The notes under the pieces: generated by a model
Seen by the model: only the letters and a program-made list of their open reading frames with translations
Database searches by the model: none
Told to the model about the DNA's origin: nothing
Assembly (NCBI RefSeq): GCF_902859695.1
Contig: NZ_CADIJL010000026.1
Coordinates: 1 to 64,000, forward strand
DNA length: 64,000 nt
Direction of reading: 5' to 3'
DNA from: Achromobacter ruhlandii
GTDB lineage: Bacteria > Pseudomonadota > Gammaproteobacteria > Burkholderiales > Burkholderiaceae_B
Made by a program: the position numbers and the translations under genes
In this document: one piece after another, positions 55,570-63,341 of the stretch
Position numbering within the stretch: the first letter of the stretch is position 1
Layout: each line of letters opens with the position of its first letter

Positions 55570-57099
55570 TCAGGCCGGCTGCGCGGCGACCGCCGGCGCG
55601 GCCGGCGTCGTGCGCGCCACCTCGGCCAGGCTTTCCAGCAGCACCTCGAACTTGCGCGCGATGTCGTGCTCAGGCACACAGGCATAACCCAGCAGCAGGC
55701 CGGGCCGGCGGCCTTCGGCGCCGACGTAGTAGCGCGACAGCGGGCGCGTCAGCACGCCCTTGCGGCGGGCCACTTCGACCACCCGCAGGTCGTCCATATG
55801 CGGCGGCAAAGTCAGCACCAGGTGCAGGCCGGCCAGGCTGGCGTCGCGATGCAGCCACTCGGGCCCCAGGCGGCGTTCGATCAGGTTGACCAGCATGGCG
55901 CGGCGCCGGCCATACAGCATGCGCATGCGGCGGATGTGGGCGGCGTAGTGGCCCTCGGCGATAAAGGTGGCCAGCGCCGCGTGCGTCATCAGGTGGCCTT
56001 CGCGGTAGAGCTCGGCGTGGGCCGCCTGGAACGCCGCGGTCAGCGGCTTGGGCAGCACCAGGTAGCCGACCCGCAGGCCCGGATACAGCGTCTTGCTGAA
56101 GGTGCCCATGTAGATCACGGGCGCGTCCGGCTCCAGGCCCAGCAGCGAGGCAATGGGCCGGCCCGAGAAACGGAACTCGCTGTCGTAGTCGTCCTCGATG
56201 ATCCAGCTGCCATGCTGGCGCGCCACCGCCAGCAGCTGGCGGCGCCGCGCCAGCGACATCACCGGCCCCAGCGGATACTGGTGCGACGGCGTCACGAAGA
56301 TGAAGCGCGGCGGCGCCACGGCGGGCGCGGCATCCGGATCCGGCAGCCGCATGCCTTCCTCGTCGACCGGCAGGTGCACCGTGCGCAATCCATTGGCCTG
56401 CAGCACCGTGCGCGCGCCCCAGTAGCCCGGGTCCTCGACCCAGGCGGTCTCGCCCGCTTCGCCCAGGATGCGGGTGGCCAGGTCAATGGCCTGGTGCGAG
56501 CCTTCGGTGATGAGGATCTGGTCGGGGTCGCAGTCGATCGAGCGCGTCAGCGCCAGGTGCTGGGCCAGCGCCTCGCGCAGCGCCGGCAGGCCGCCGCCGT
56601 AGGCATAGGTCAGCAGATCGGGGGTGGGGTTGCGCCAGAGCGCGGAAAAGATGCGGCCGAACTTCTTGTGCGGGAATTCGGTCAGGTCGGGCACTCCCGG
56701 CATGAAGGCACCCCATTGGTAGGGCGAGGCCGACACGCCGTCGACAATGGCCGCGCCCCGGGCCGACAGCGCCGGACGCTGCTGCGGCGGCGGCGCGCGG
56801 CGCGACTGGCGGCCGCTGGCCAGGTAGGAGTCGGGCTGCGAGGCATTGACGAAGGTGCCATTGCCCTGCAGGCTGCGGGTATAGCCTTCGGCCAGCAACT
56901 GGCCGTAGACGTGCACCACGGTGTTGCGCGCGATGCCGAGTTCGGCCGCCAGGTCGCGCGAGGCCGGCAGGCGCGAGTCGGCGGCAATCGAACCATCCAG
57001 GATGGCCTCGCGGATACCATGGTACAGCCGCTTGTTCATCGGCCCGCCCGCGGCATCGGCCAGGCGCAGCTGCAGCAAGTCTCCAACGATGGACCGCAA
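55570..57099 (-). CDS. MocR/GabR-type PLP-dependent GntR regulator
   Basis: A 509-residue regulator with an N-terminal GntR winged HTH (KRLYHGIREAILDGSIAADS, then ASRDLAAELGIARNTVVHVY, residues about 22-80). A fold-type I aminotransferase-like domain (about 130-480) follows, with SHQYPLGPVMSLARR, EDDYDSEFR and the PLP-lysine region MGTFSKTLYPGLRVGYL. It diverges from gabT, the arrangement of GabR in gamma-aminobutyrate catabolism. It should sense GABA and PLP and activate gabTD, by inference from the family. A Gly/Pro-rich linker lies between the two domains. Confidence 0.9.
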   Translation of the reverse strand: MRSIVGDLLQLRLADAAGGPMNKRLYHGIREAILDGSIAADSRLPASRDLAAELGIARNTVVHVYGQLLAEGYTRSLQGNGTFVNASQPDSYLASGRQSRRAPPPQQRPALSARGAAIVDGVSASPYQWGAFMPGVPDLTEFPHKKFGRIFSALWRNPTPDLLTYAYGGGLPALREALAQHLALTRSIDCDPDQILITEGSHQAIDLATRILGEAGETAWVEDPGYWGARTVLQANGLRTVHLPVDEEGMRLPDPDAAPAVAPPRFIFVTPSHQYPLGPVMSLARRRQLLAVARQHGSWIIEDDYDSEFRFSGRPIASLLGLEPDAPVIYMGTFSKTLYPGLRVGYLVLPKPLTAAFQAAHAELYREGHLMTHAALATFIAEGHYAAHIRRMRMLYGRRRAMLVNLIERRLGPEWLHRDASLAGLHLVLTLPPHMDDLRVVEVARRKGVLTRPLSRYYVGAEGRRPGLLLGYACVPEHDIARKFEVLLESLAEVARTTPAAPAVAAQPA

Positions 57100-57100
57100 T

Positions 57101-57129
57101 TGGTTCTACCTGATTTATAAAAGTGGTTC
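57101..57129. promoter_or_regulatory. Direct repeat TGGTTC, MocR operator candidate
   Basis: TGGTTC occurs at 57101-57106 and 57124-57129 in the same orientation, 23 bp apart, i.e. about two helical turns. A short inverted repeat GTGG-TTC-CCAC overlaps the second copy. MocR/GabR proteins bind spaced direct repeats in the divergent promoter, so this is the natural candidate site. Confidence 0.5.
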
Positions 57130-57194
57130 CCACAAATGGGGCCATAGTAGCATTAAAGTAAGGGTTTACCGCCCACTTGCCATCCGAGGCTGAG

Positions 57195-58457
57195 ATGAAG
57201 AATCAGGATCTGAATACCCGCCGTTCCCTGGCCACGCCGCGCGGCGTCGGCGTCATGTGCGACTTCTATGCCGTGCGCGCCGAGAACGCCACGCTGTGGG
57301 ACGCCAACGGCAAGGAATACATCGATTTCGCGGGCGGCATCGCGGTGCTGAACACCGGCCACCTGCACCCCAAGGTCAAGGCCGCCGTCAGCGCCCAGCT
57401 CGACAACTTCACCCACACGGCCTACCAGATCGTGCCGTACGAAGGCTACGTCTCGCTGGCCGAGCGCATCAACCGCCTGGCCCCGATCGACGGACTGAAG
57501 AAGTCCGCCTTCTTCACCACCGGCGTCGAAGCCGTTGAAAACGCCATCAAGATCGCACGCTCGGCCACCGGCCGTTCGGGCGTCATCGCCTTCTCGGGCT
57601 CGTTCCACGGCCGCACCATGCTGGGCATGGCGCTGACCGGCAAGGTCGCCCCCTACAAGCTGTCGTTCGGCCCGATGCCGGGCGACATCTACCACGTGCC
57701 GTTCCCCAACGGCACGCAGTCCATCACCGTGGCCGACTCGCTCAAGGCGCTGGACCTGCTGTTCAAGGTCGATATCGATCCCAAGCGCGTCGCCGCGATC
57801 ATCATCGAACCGGTGCAGGGCGAAGGCGGCTTCAACATCACCCCGCCCGAACTGATGGTGGCCCTGCGCAAGCTCTGCGACGAGCACGGCATCCTGCTGA
57901 TCGCCGACGAAGTGCAGACCGGCTTCGGCCGCACCGGCAAGCTGTTCGCCATGGAGCACCACTCGGTGCAGGCCGACCTGATCACCATGGCCAAGAGCCT
58001 GGGCGGCGGCTTCCCGATCTCGGGCGTGGTCGGCCGCGCCGACGTCATGGACGGCCCGGCCGCGGGCGGCCTGGGCGGCACTTATGCCGGCAACCCGCTG
58101 GCGGTGGCCGCGGCCCACGCCGTGCTGGACGTGATCGCCGAGGAAAAGCTGTGCGAACGCGCGGTGCAACTGGGCGACAAGCTGCGCGCCCACCTCGAGG
58201 GCCTGCGCGCCAAGGTGCCGGGCATCGCCGATGTGCGCGGCCTGGGTTCGATGGTGGCGCTGGAACTGAACGACGCCAACGGCAAGCCCGACGCCGAGGC
58301 GGTCAAGAAGGTGCAGGCCCGCGCCATCGAGCAAGGCCTGATCTTGCTAAGCTGCGGTGTGTACGGCAACGTCCTGCGCTTCCTGTACCCCTTGACCATC
58401 CCCGACGCCCAGTTCGATCGCGCGCTGGCCATCCTGTCCGAGTCGCTGGCCGCTTAA
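57195..58457 (+). CDS. gabT: 4-aminobutyrate aminotransferase
   Basis: A 420-residue class III aminotransferase converting GABA and 2-oxoglutarate to succinate semialdehyde and glutamate. Key features are NTGHLHPKV, TTGVEAVENAIKIAR (phosphate and substrate binding), SGSFHGRT, the PLP-Asp in IADEVQTGFGRTG, and Schiff-base Lys near residue 267 in TMAKSLGGGFPISG. GGTYAGNPLA near 295-305 is also typical. The gene is divergent from a GabR-like regulator and followed by gabD, which confirms the GABA assignment. ATG 57195 is preferred to 57177. Confidence 0.94.
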   Translation: MKNQDLNTRRSLATPRGVGVMCDFYAVRAENATLWDANGKEYIDFAGGIAVLNTGHLHPKVKAAVSAQLDNFTHTAYQIVPYEGYVSLAERINRLAPIDGLKKSAFFTTGVEAVENAIKIARSATGRSGVIAFSGSFHGRTMLGMALTGKVAPYKLSFGPMPGDIYHVPFPNGTQSITVADSLKALDLLFKVDIDPKRVAAIIIEPVQGEGGFNITPPELMVALRKLCDEHGILLIADEVQTGFGRTGKLFAMEHHSVQADLITMAKSLGGGFPISGVVGRADVMDGPAAGGLGGTYAGNPLAVAAAHAVLDVIAEEKLCERAVQLGDKLRAHLEGLRAKVPGIADVRGLGSMVALELNDANGKPDAEAVKKVQARAIEQGLILLSCGVYGNVLRFLYPLTIPDAQFDRALAILSESLAA

Positions 58458-58581
58458 GCGCCAATCCGATCATCCGGTTTTCCGGCCGTCGGGCACGGCG
58501 ATTGCGGGCGTAGCGGATTTCCGCTGCGCCCGCGTCAGTTCCGCCCCGGCGGCCGCGTTCCTATATAGGAGACTATTGCAA

Positions 58582-60051
58582 ATGACGTCATTGACCCATC
58601 CCCTGTCGCGCCCCGAACTGCTGCGCGACGCCTGCTACATCGACGGCAAGTGGGTATCCGCCGGCAACGGCCCGTCGATCCCCGTGGACAACCCCTCCAC
58701 CGGCAAGACCATCGTGTCGGTGCCCAAGCTGGGCCGCAAGGAGACCGAGCAGGCCATCGCCAGCGCCCAGGCCGCCCTGCCCGCCTGGAGCGCCAAGACC
58801 GGCAAGGAACGCGCCGTGATCCTGCTGAAATGGGCCCAGCTGATGATGCAGAACCAGCAGGACCTGGCCGCCATCATGACCTCGGAACAGGGCAAGCCCG
58901 TGACCGAGGCCGCCGGTGAAATCGCCTACGCCGCCTCGTTCCTGGAGTGGTTCGCCGAGGAAGCCAAGCGCATCGACGGCGACGTGCTGCAAAGCCCCAA
59001 GGCCGGCCAGCGCCTGCTGGCGCTCAAGCAGCCGATCGGCGTCACCGCCGCCATCACGCCGTGGAACTTCCCCGCCGCCATGATCACCCGCAAGGTCGGC
59101 CCGGCCCTGGCCGCCGGCTGCACCATGGTGGTCAAGCCGGCCCAGCAGACGCCGCTGACCGCGCTGGCGCTGGCGGTGCTGGCCGAGGAAGCCGGCGTGC
59201 CGGCCGGCGTGTTCCACGTCATCACCGGCAGCTCGCGCGACATCGGCGCGGCGCTGTGCGAAAGCGAGGTGGTGCGCAAGCTGAGCTTCACCGGCTCGAC
59301 CGAAGTCGGCCGCACGCTGATGGAGCAATGCGCCCCCACCATCAAGAAGCTGTCGCTGGAACTGGGCGGCAACGCGCCCTTCATCGTGTTCGACGACGCC
59401 GACCTGGACCGCGCGGTCGACGGCATCCTGGCCTCGAAGTACCGCAACGCCGGCCAGACCTGCGTCTGCGCCAACCGCATCTACGTGCAGGCCGGCGTGT
59501 ACGAGGAAGTCGCCAAGCGCCTGGTGGCCAAGGTCAACGCCATGAAGGTCGGCGACGGCTTCGAGGACGGCGTGACGCAAGGCCCGCTGATCGACGCCAA
59601 CGCCATCGAGAAGGTGCAGGAGCACATCGCCGACGCCACCGCGCACGGCGCCAAGGTCATCGCCGGCGGCAAGCCGCACGCGCTGGGCGGCACCTTCTTC
59701 GAGCCGACCGTGGTGCGCGACGTGACCCAGTCGATGCGCTTCGCGACCGAGGAAACCTTCGGCCCGGTGGCGCCGCTGTTCCGCTTCGAGTCCGAGGAAG
59801 AAGTCATCGGCATGGCCAACGACACCATCTTCGGCCTGGCCGCCTACTTCTTCACCCGCGACTACGCCCGCATCTGGCGCGTGTCGGAGGCGCTGGAATA
59901 CGGCATCGTCGGCATCAACACCGGCCTGATCTCCAACGAAGTCGGCCCGTTCGGCGGCGTCAAGCAATCCGGCCTGGGCCGCGAAGGCTCGAAGTACGGC
60001 ATCGAGGAATACCTCGAGATCAAGTACCTCTGCGTCGACCTGGGCGCCTGA
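58582..60051 (+). CDS. gabD: Succinate-semialdehyde dehydrogenase
   Basis: A 489-residue NAD(P)-dependent aldehyde dehydrogenase that oxidises succinate semialdehyde to succinate, the second step after GabT. Landmarks are TPWNFPAAMITRKVGPALAAG, VVKPAQQTPL, FTGSTEVGR, the catalytic Glu in LELGGNAPFIV (about 258), the catalytic Cys in AGQTCVCANRI (about 294) and GPFGGVKQSGLGREG. ATG 58582 has AGGAG upstream; TTG 58576 is an alternative. It lies 124 bp after gabT and is probably in the same transcript. Confidence 0.94.
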   Translation: MTSLTHPLSRPELLRDACYIDGKWVSAGNGPSIPVDNPSTGKTIVSVPKLGRKETEQAIASAQAALPAWSAKTGKERAVILLKWAQLMMQNQQDLAAIMTSEQGKPVTEAAGEIAYAASFLEWFAEEAKRIDGDVLQSPKAGQRLLALKQPIGVTAAITPWNFPAAMITRKVGPALAAGCTMVVKPAQQTPLTALALAVLAEEAGVPAGVFHVITGSSRDIGAALCESEVVRKLSFTGSTEVGRTLMEQCAPTIKKLSLELGGNAPFIVFDDADLDRAVDGILASKYRNAGQTCVCANRIYVQAGVYEEVAKRLVAKVNAMKVGDGFEDGVTQGPLIDANAIEKVQEHIADATAHGAKVIAGGKPHALGGTFFEPTVVRDVTQSMRFATEETFGPVAPLFRFESEEEVIGMANDTIFGLAAYFFTRDYARIWRVSEALEYGIVGINTGLISNEVGPFGGVKQSGLGREGSKYGIEEYLEIKYLCVDLGA

Positions 60052-60064
60052 GCGCGTCCCGCCT

Positions 60065-60086
60065 CCCCCGGGCGCCCGCCCGGGGG
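60065..60086 (+). terminator. Strong GC hairpin after gabD without a T-tract
   Basis: CCCCCGGGC and GCCCGGGGG form a perfect 9-bp stem around a GCCC loop, 14 bases after the gabD stop. AAGATAAA follows instead of T residues, so termination would need help, or the hairpin only protects the 3' end. Confidence 0.45.
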
Positions 60087-60111
60087 AAGATAAACGGGGC
60101 TCCGGTCCCGT

Positions 60112-60165
60112 TTATCCCCAGGAATTGTGGACAACCTGGCAGATAACTCCTGCACAGGTGCAAAA
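60112..60165. repeat. Intergenic element copy 1 (paired DnaA-box-like 9-mers)
   Basis: TTATCCCCA and the inverted TGTGGACAA (a TTGTCCACA DnaA-type 9-mer) are separated by 5 bp. CAACC follows and then, 22 bp further, GGTGCAAAA. The same layout recurs at 61182-61234 on the other side of the next gene. It lies in the promoter region of the inositol-monophosphatase-family gene. Confidence 0.55.
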
Positions 60166-60249
60166 TCCCCTTTAAGTTCATGCGGTTATAAATCGCGATC
60201 AAATGCCGCCCAGGCGTGATAGATTTGCGCGTTCCCTGGACGAGCGACC

Positions 60250-61104
60250 ATGAGCAGAACCTTTACCCGTGACGACACCCGCAAGCTGGCCGGCATCCTG
60301 GCCGAAGCCGCGCAGGCGGAGGTCATGCCGCGCTTTCGCAACCTGCCCGAAGGCAGCGTGCGCGACAAGAGCTCGCCGCGTGACCTGGTCACCGACGCCG
60401 ACGAGGCCGCCGAACGCCTGATCGCCGCGCGCCTGGCCAAGCTGCATCCGGGCGCGGTGCTGATCGGCGAGGAAGCCTCGACCCGCAACCCCGCCCTGCT
60501 GAACATGCTGGTGGACGCCGAGCTGGCATTCCTGATCGACCCGATCGACGGCACCCGCAACTACGTCGCCGGCCTGCCGCTGTTCGGCATGATGATCGCG
60601 GCCTGCCATCGCGGCGACGTGATCGCTGGCGTGATCTACGACCCGGTCAACCGCGACAGCGCGCTGGCGGTGCGCGGCGAAGGCGCCTGGATGGAGTACG
60701 AGAACGGCAAGCAGGCGCCGCTGGCCGTGGCCAGCCCCGCGCCGCCCGAGGACATGGACGGCCTGATTTCCACCGGCGCCCTGCCCGAGCCGCTGCGCAC
60801 CACGGTCAACGGCAACCTGTCGCGCCTGGGCAGCACCGCCAGCCTGCGCTGCGCCGCTCACGAATACCGCATGCTGGCGGCCGGCCACAGCCACGTCGCG
60901 CTGTACAACCAGTTGACCGCCTGGGACCACGCGGCCGGCTGGCTGCTGCACCGCGAAGCCGGCGGCTACGCGGCGCGCTTCGATGGCTCGCCCTACAAGC
61001 CCACCCACCGCAGCGGCGGCCTGCTGTACGCCCCCGATGCCGGCAGCTGGCACGCGGCGCGCAAGGCCCTGCTGGGCGACGCCATTGCCGACGCCGAAGG
61101 TTGA
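60250..61104 (+). CDS. Inositol monophosphatase family protein
   Basis: A 284-residue Mg-dependent, Li-sensitive-type phosphatase fold. Metal-binding motifs are LVTDADEAAERLI (about residue 45), IGEEAS (about 75), LIDPIDGTRNYVAG (about 97-110) and the C-terminal NQLTAWDHAAGWLL. The family covers inositol-1-phosphatase, histidinol phosphatase HisN, fructose-1,6-bisphosphatase and CysQ/PAP phosphatase. DPIDGTRNYVAG resembles HisN-like members somewhat, but the substrate cannot be fixed. It stands alone between two copies of an intergenic element. Confidence 0.87.
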   Translation: MSRTFTRDDTRKLAGILAEAAQAEVMPRFRNLPEGSVRDKSSPRDLVTDADEAAERLIAARLAKLHPGAVLIGEEASTRNPALLNMLVDAELAFLIDPIDGTRNYVAGLPLFGMMIAACHRGDVIAGVIYDPVNRDSALAVRGEGAWMEYENGKQAPLAVASPAPPEDMDGLISTGALPEPLRTTVNGNLSRLGSTASLRCAAHEYRMLAAGHSHVALYNQLTAWDHAAGWLLHREAGGYAARFDGSPYKPTHRSGGLLYAPDAGSWHAARKALLGDAIADAEG

Positions 61105-61181
61105 AATACCGGGGCCAGATGACCACACAGGGGTCGAAAATAGCCCCAACTTGCTCGCAAAATCGGGGTAATCCCTAGGAA

Positions 61182-61234
61182 TTATCCACAGTATCTGTGG
61201 ACAACCCTTTGGAAAGGTCTGTAACGGCGCAAAA
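61182..61234. repeat. Intergenic element copy 2 (paired DnaA-box-like 9-mers)
   Basis: TTATCCACA (a perfect DnaA-box match) and inverted TGTGGACAA are separated by 5 bp; extended by one base the arms are 10 bp with one mismatch. CAACC follows and then, 21 bp later, GGCGCAAAA, parallel to copy 1 at 60112. It lies between two convergent genes, so here it is not obviously a promoter. Confidence 0.55.
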
Positions 61235-61297
61235 AAATCCTTACAGGGCGGGCACTTGGTTAAACCGGTCAAAAACCGGCCGCTGTCCGTCCCGCTT

Positions 61298-62125
61298 TTA
61301 TGCCGCCGTCAGCGCCTCCAGCGCCATGGCGCTGGGCAGCTCGATCTTGAGCGTCAACAGGTTGTCGGCCCGGGTGCGGCCCAGGTTGATGGCCGCTATC
61401 GGCATGCCGTTGCGGGAGGCCGCCGTGACAAAGCGGTAGCCCGAATAGACCATCAGCGACGAGCCCACCACCAGCACCGCGTCGGCCGCCATCAGGCCGG
61501 CATTGGCGCGGTCGACCCGCTCGCGCGGCACGGTCTCGCCGAAGAACACCACATCGGGCTTGACGATGCCGCCGCAGACCGGACAGGGCGGCACCTGGAA
61601 CGACGCGAAGTCCACGCCCTCCAGGTCGGCGTCGCCGTCGGGCGCGTCATCGGCCTCGAAGGCGATCCAGCCGGGGTTGTATTGGTGCAGCGTGTCCTGC
61701 CAGGCATCGCGGCGGCCGCGCCAGTCGCAGTTCATGCAGCGCACCTGGTCGAGCCGGCCATGCAGGTCGACCACGTCGCGGCTGCCGGCGGCTTCGTGCA
61801 GGCCATCGACGTTCTGCGTCACCAGGACCGACACCCGGCCGCGCTGCTGCAATTGCGCCAGCGCGCGATGCGAGGCGTTGGGTTGCACCTGGCCGAAACG
61901 GCGCCAGCCCACCATGCTGCGGGCCCAGTAGCGGGCGCGCGCGTATTCGCCGCCCATGAAAGTCTGCAGCGTCATCGGCGGCGAGCGTTTCCATTCGCCG
62001 TCGGTGTCGCGGTAGTCGGGGATGCCGGAATCGGTGCTGACGCCCGCCCCGGTCAGCACGAACAGCCGCGGGTGGCGGTCGACGAAGCCGCGCAGCGCGG
62101 CCAGATCCGAAACACGTGTGTCCAT
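61298..62125 (-). CDS. Sir2 family NAD-dependent protein deacylase (SIRT4-like class II)
   Basis: A 275-residue sirtuin. It has FVLTGAGVSTDSGIPDYRD (NAD binding, residues about 20-40), VLVTQNVDGLHEAAGS with VDLHGRL (catalytic His in LHG), and a zinc module with CMNC and CPVCGG. VKPDVVFFGETVP and VVGSSLMVYSGYRFV complete the fold. The DSGIPDYRD variant is typical of class II, SIRT4-like enzymes rather than CobB. ATG 62125 is chosen over 62197 because the extra residues are unlike the family. Confidence 0.92.
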   Translation of the reverse strand: MDTRVSDLAALRGFVDRHPRLFVLTGAGVSTDSGIPDYRDTDGEWKRSPPMTLQTFMGGEYARARYWARSMVGWRRFGQVQPNASHRALAQLQQRGRVSVLVTQNVDGLHEAAGSRDVVDLHGRLDQVRCMNCDWRGRRDAWQDTLHQYNPGWIAFEADDAPDGDADLEGVDFASFQVPPCPVCGGIVKPDVVFFGETVPRERVDRANAGLMAADAVLVVGSSLMVYSGYRFVTAASRNGMPIAAINLGRTRADNLLTLKIELPSAMALEALTAA

Positions 62126-62210
62126 CCAGGCTCCCGTATCGAGGCGCGGGCGAGCAGGCCGCCCGGGCCGGACGCGGGCGGCATCGAAGCCGCCCACCGC
62201 ACCGCGGACC

Positions 62211-63158
62211 TCAGCCGCCCAGGCCGCAATCCGGCGTGTCGCTGACCAGGCTGGCCTGGGTCACGTTGCTGCCCGGCGGCACGCTGCGCGTGAGCCAGAC
62301 GTTGCCGCCGATGGTCGAGCCCTTGCCGATGGTGACGCGACCCAGGATGGTGGCGCCCGCGTAGATGACCACATCATCTTCGATCAGCGGATGGCGCGCC
62401 AGGCCTTTCTTGAGTTCGCCGTTCTCGCCCGGCGGGAAGCGCTTGGCGCCCAGCGTGACCATCTGGTAGAGCCGCACGCGGTCGCCGATGATGGCGGTTT
62501 CGCCGATCACCACGCCGGTGCCGTGGTCGATGAAGAAGCTGCGGCCGATGGTGGCGCCGGGATGGATGTCGATGCCGGTGTCGGCGTGGGCGATCTCGGC
62601 CACGATGCGCGCCAGCATCGGCACGCCCAGGCGGTACAGCACGTTGGCCAGGCGATGGTGGATCATGGCGGCCACGCCGGGATAGCACAGCAGCACTTCG
62701 TCGACGCTGTGCGCGGCCGGGTCGCCCTGGTAGGCGGCGGTCACGTCCAGGTCGAGCGCGGCGCGCACGCGCGGCAGCTCGGCGCCGAACTGGCGCACGA
62801 TCTCGATGGCGCGCGGCTGCGAATCGGCCAGCAGCGCAGGATCGTCGCGGCTGACGTATTGCAGCTCCAGGTTGACCTGGTGCAGCAGCGCGTCCAGCGC
62901 CGCGCCGATGGTGTGGCCGACGTAGAAGTCCTCGACCTCTTCGCGCAGGTCGATGGGGCCCAGCCGCATCGGGAACAAGGCGCCACAGAGGTCCTTGATG
63001 ATCTGGCGCAGCGCCTCCTGCGACGGGAACTCGCGCAGGCCGGCGTCTTCGCGCAGGCGGCCGCGCGGGCCGCGCCAGGCCACGCGCGCCTGGCGCAGGC
63101 CCGAGACGATGCTGTCCAGGTTCCAGTGGGCGGTGGGAAGGTAGGCCGGGCCGCTCAT
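62211..63158 (-). CDS. epsC: Serine O-acetyltransferase, EpsC type
   Basis: A 315-residue serine acetyltransferase that makes O-acetylserine for cysteine synthesis. The N-terminal helical part spans about 1-190. A left-handed beta-helix follows with hexapeptide repeats: IDIHPGATIGRSFFIDHGTG with the catalytic His, VVIGETAIIGDRVRLYQMVTLG, and HPLIEDDVVIYAGATILG. It is longer than E. coli CysE (273 residues) and matches the EpsC group. The last residues, DTPDCGLGG, replace the Ile-ended tail that binds O-acetylserine sulfhydrylase in CysE. Confidence 0.92.
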   Translation of the reverse strand: MSGPAYLPTAHWNLDSIVSGLRQARVAWRGPRGRLREDAGLREFPSQEALRQIIKDLCGALFPMRLGPIDLREEVEDFYVGHTIGAALDALLHQVNLELQYVSRDDPALLADSQPRAIEIVRQFGAELPRVRAALDLDVTAAYQGDPAAHSVDEVLLCYPGVAAMIHHRLANVLYRLGVPMLARIVAEIAHADTGIDIHPGATIGRSFFIDHGTGVVIGETAIIGDRVRLYQMVTLGAKRFPPGENGELKKGLARHPLIEDDVVIYAGATILGRVTIGKGSTIGGNVWLTRSVPPGSNVTQASLVSDTPDCGLGG

Positions 63159-63341
63159 CGGGACAGCCCCTGCGGGATGCCGGCCGGGCCGGCGAACGGA
63201 TGAGAATCGAGCATGACAGTGCCTCGGTGACGGTGCATCGCGCGTGACGGCGGGGCCGCGCGGCGATGCTGCTTCGCAATATTTCCGTCAACTGTAACCG
63301 CTCGGCCCGCTTCGCGGAACCCATCCGACACGCCGTTGGGG

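Noticed and set aside
61182-61204. Perfect DnaA box pair as a replication origin
   Set aside because: Only two boxes, no AT-rich unwinding region and no dnaA, dnaN, gyrB or repA nearby.
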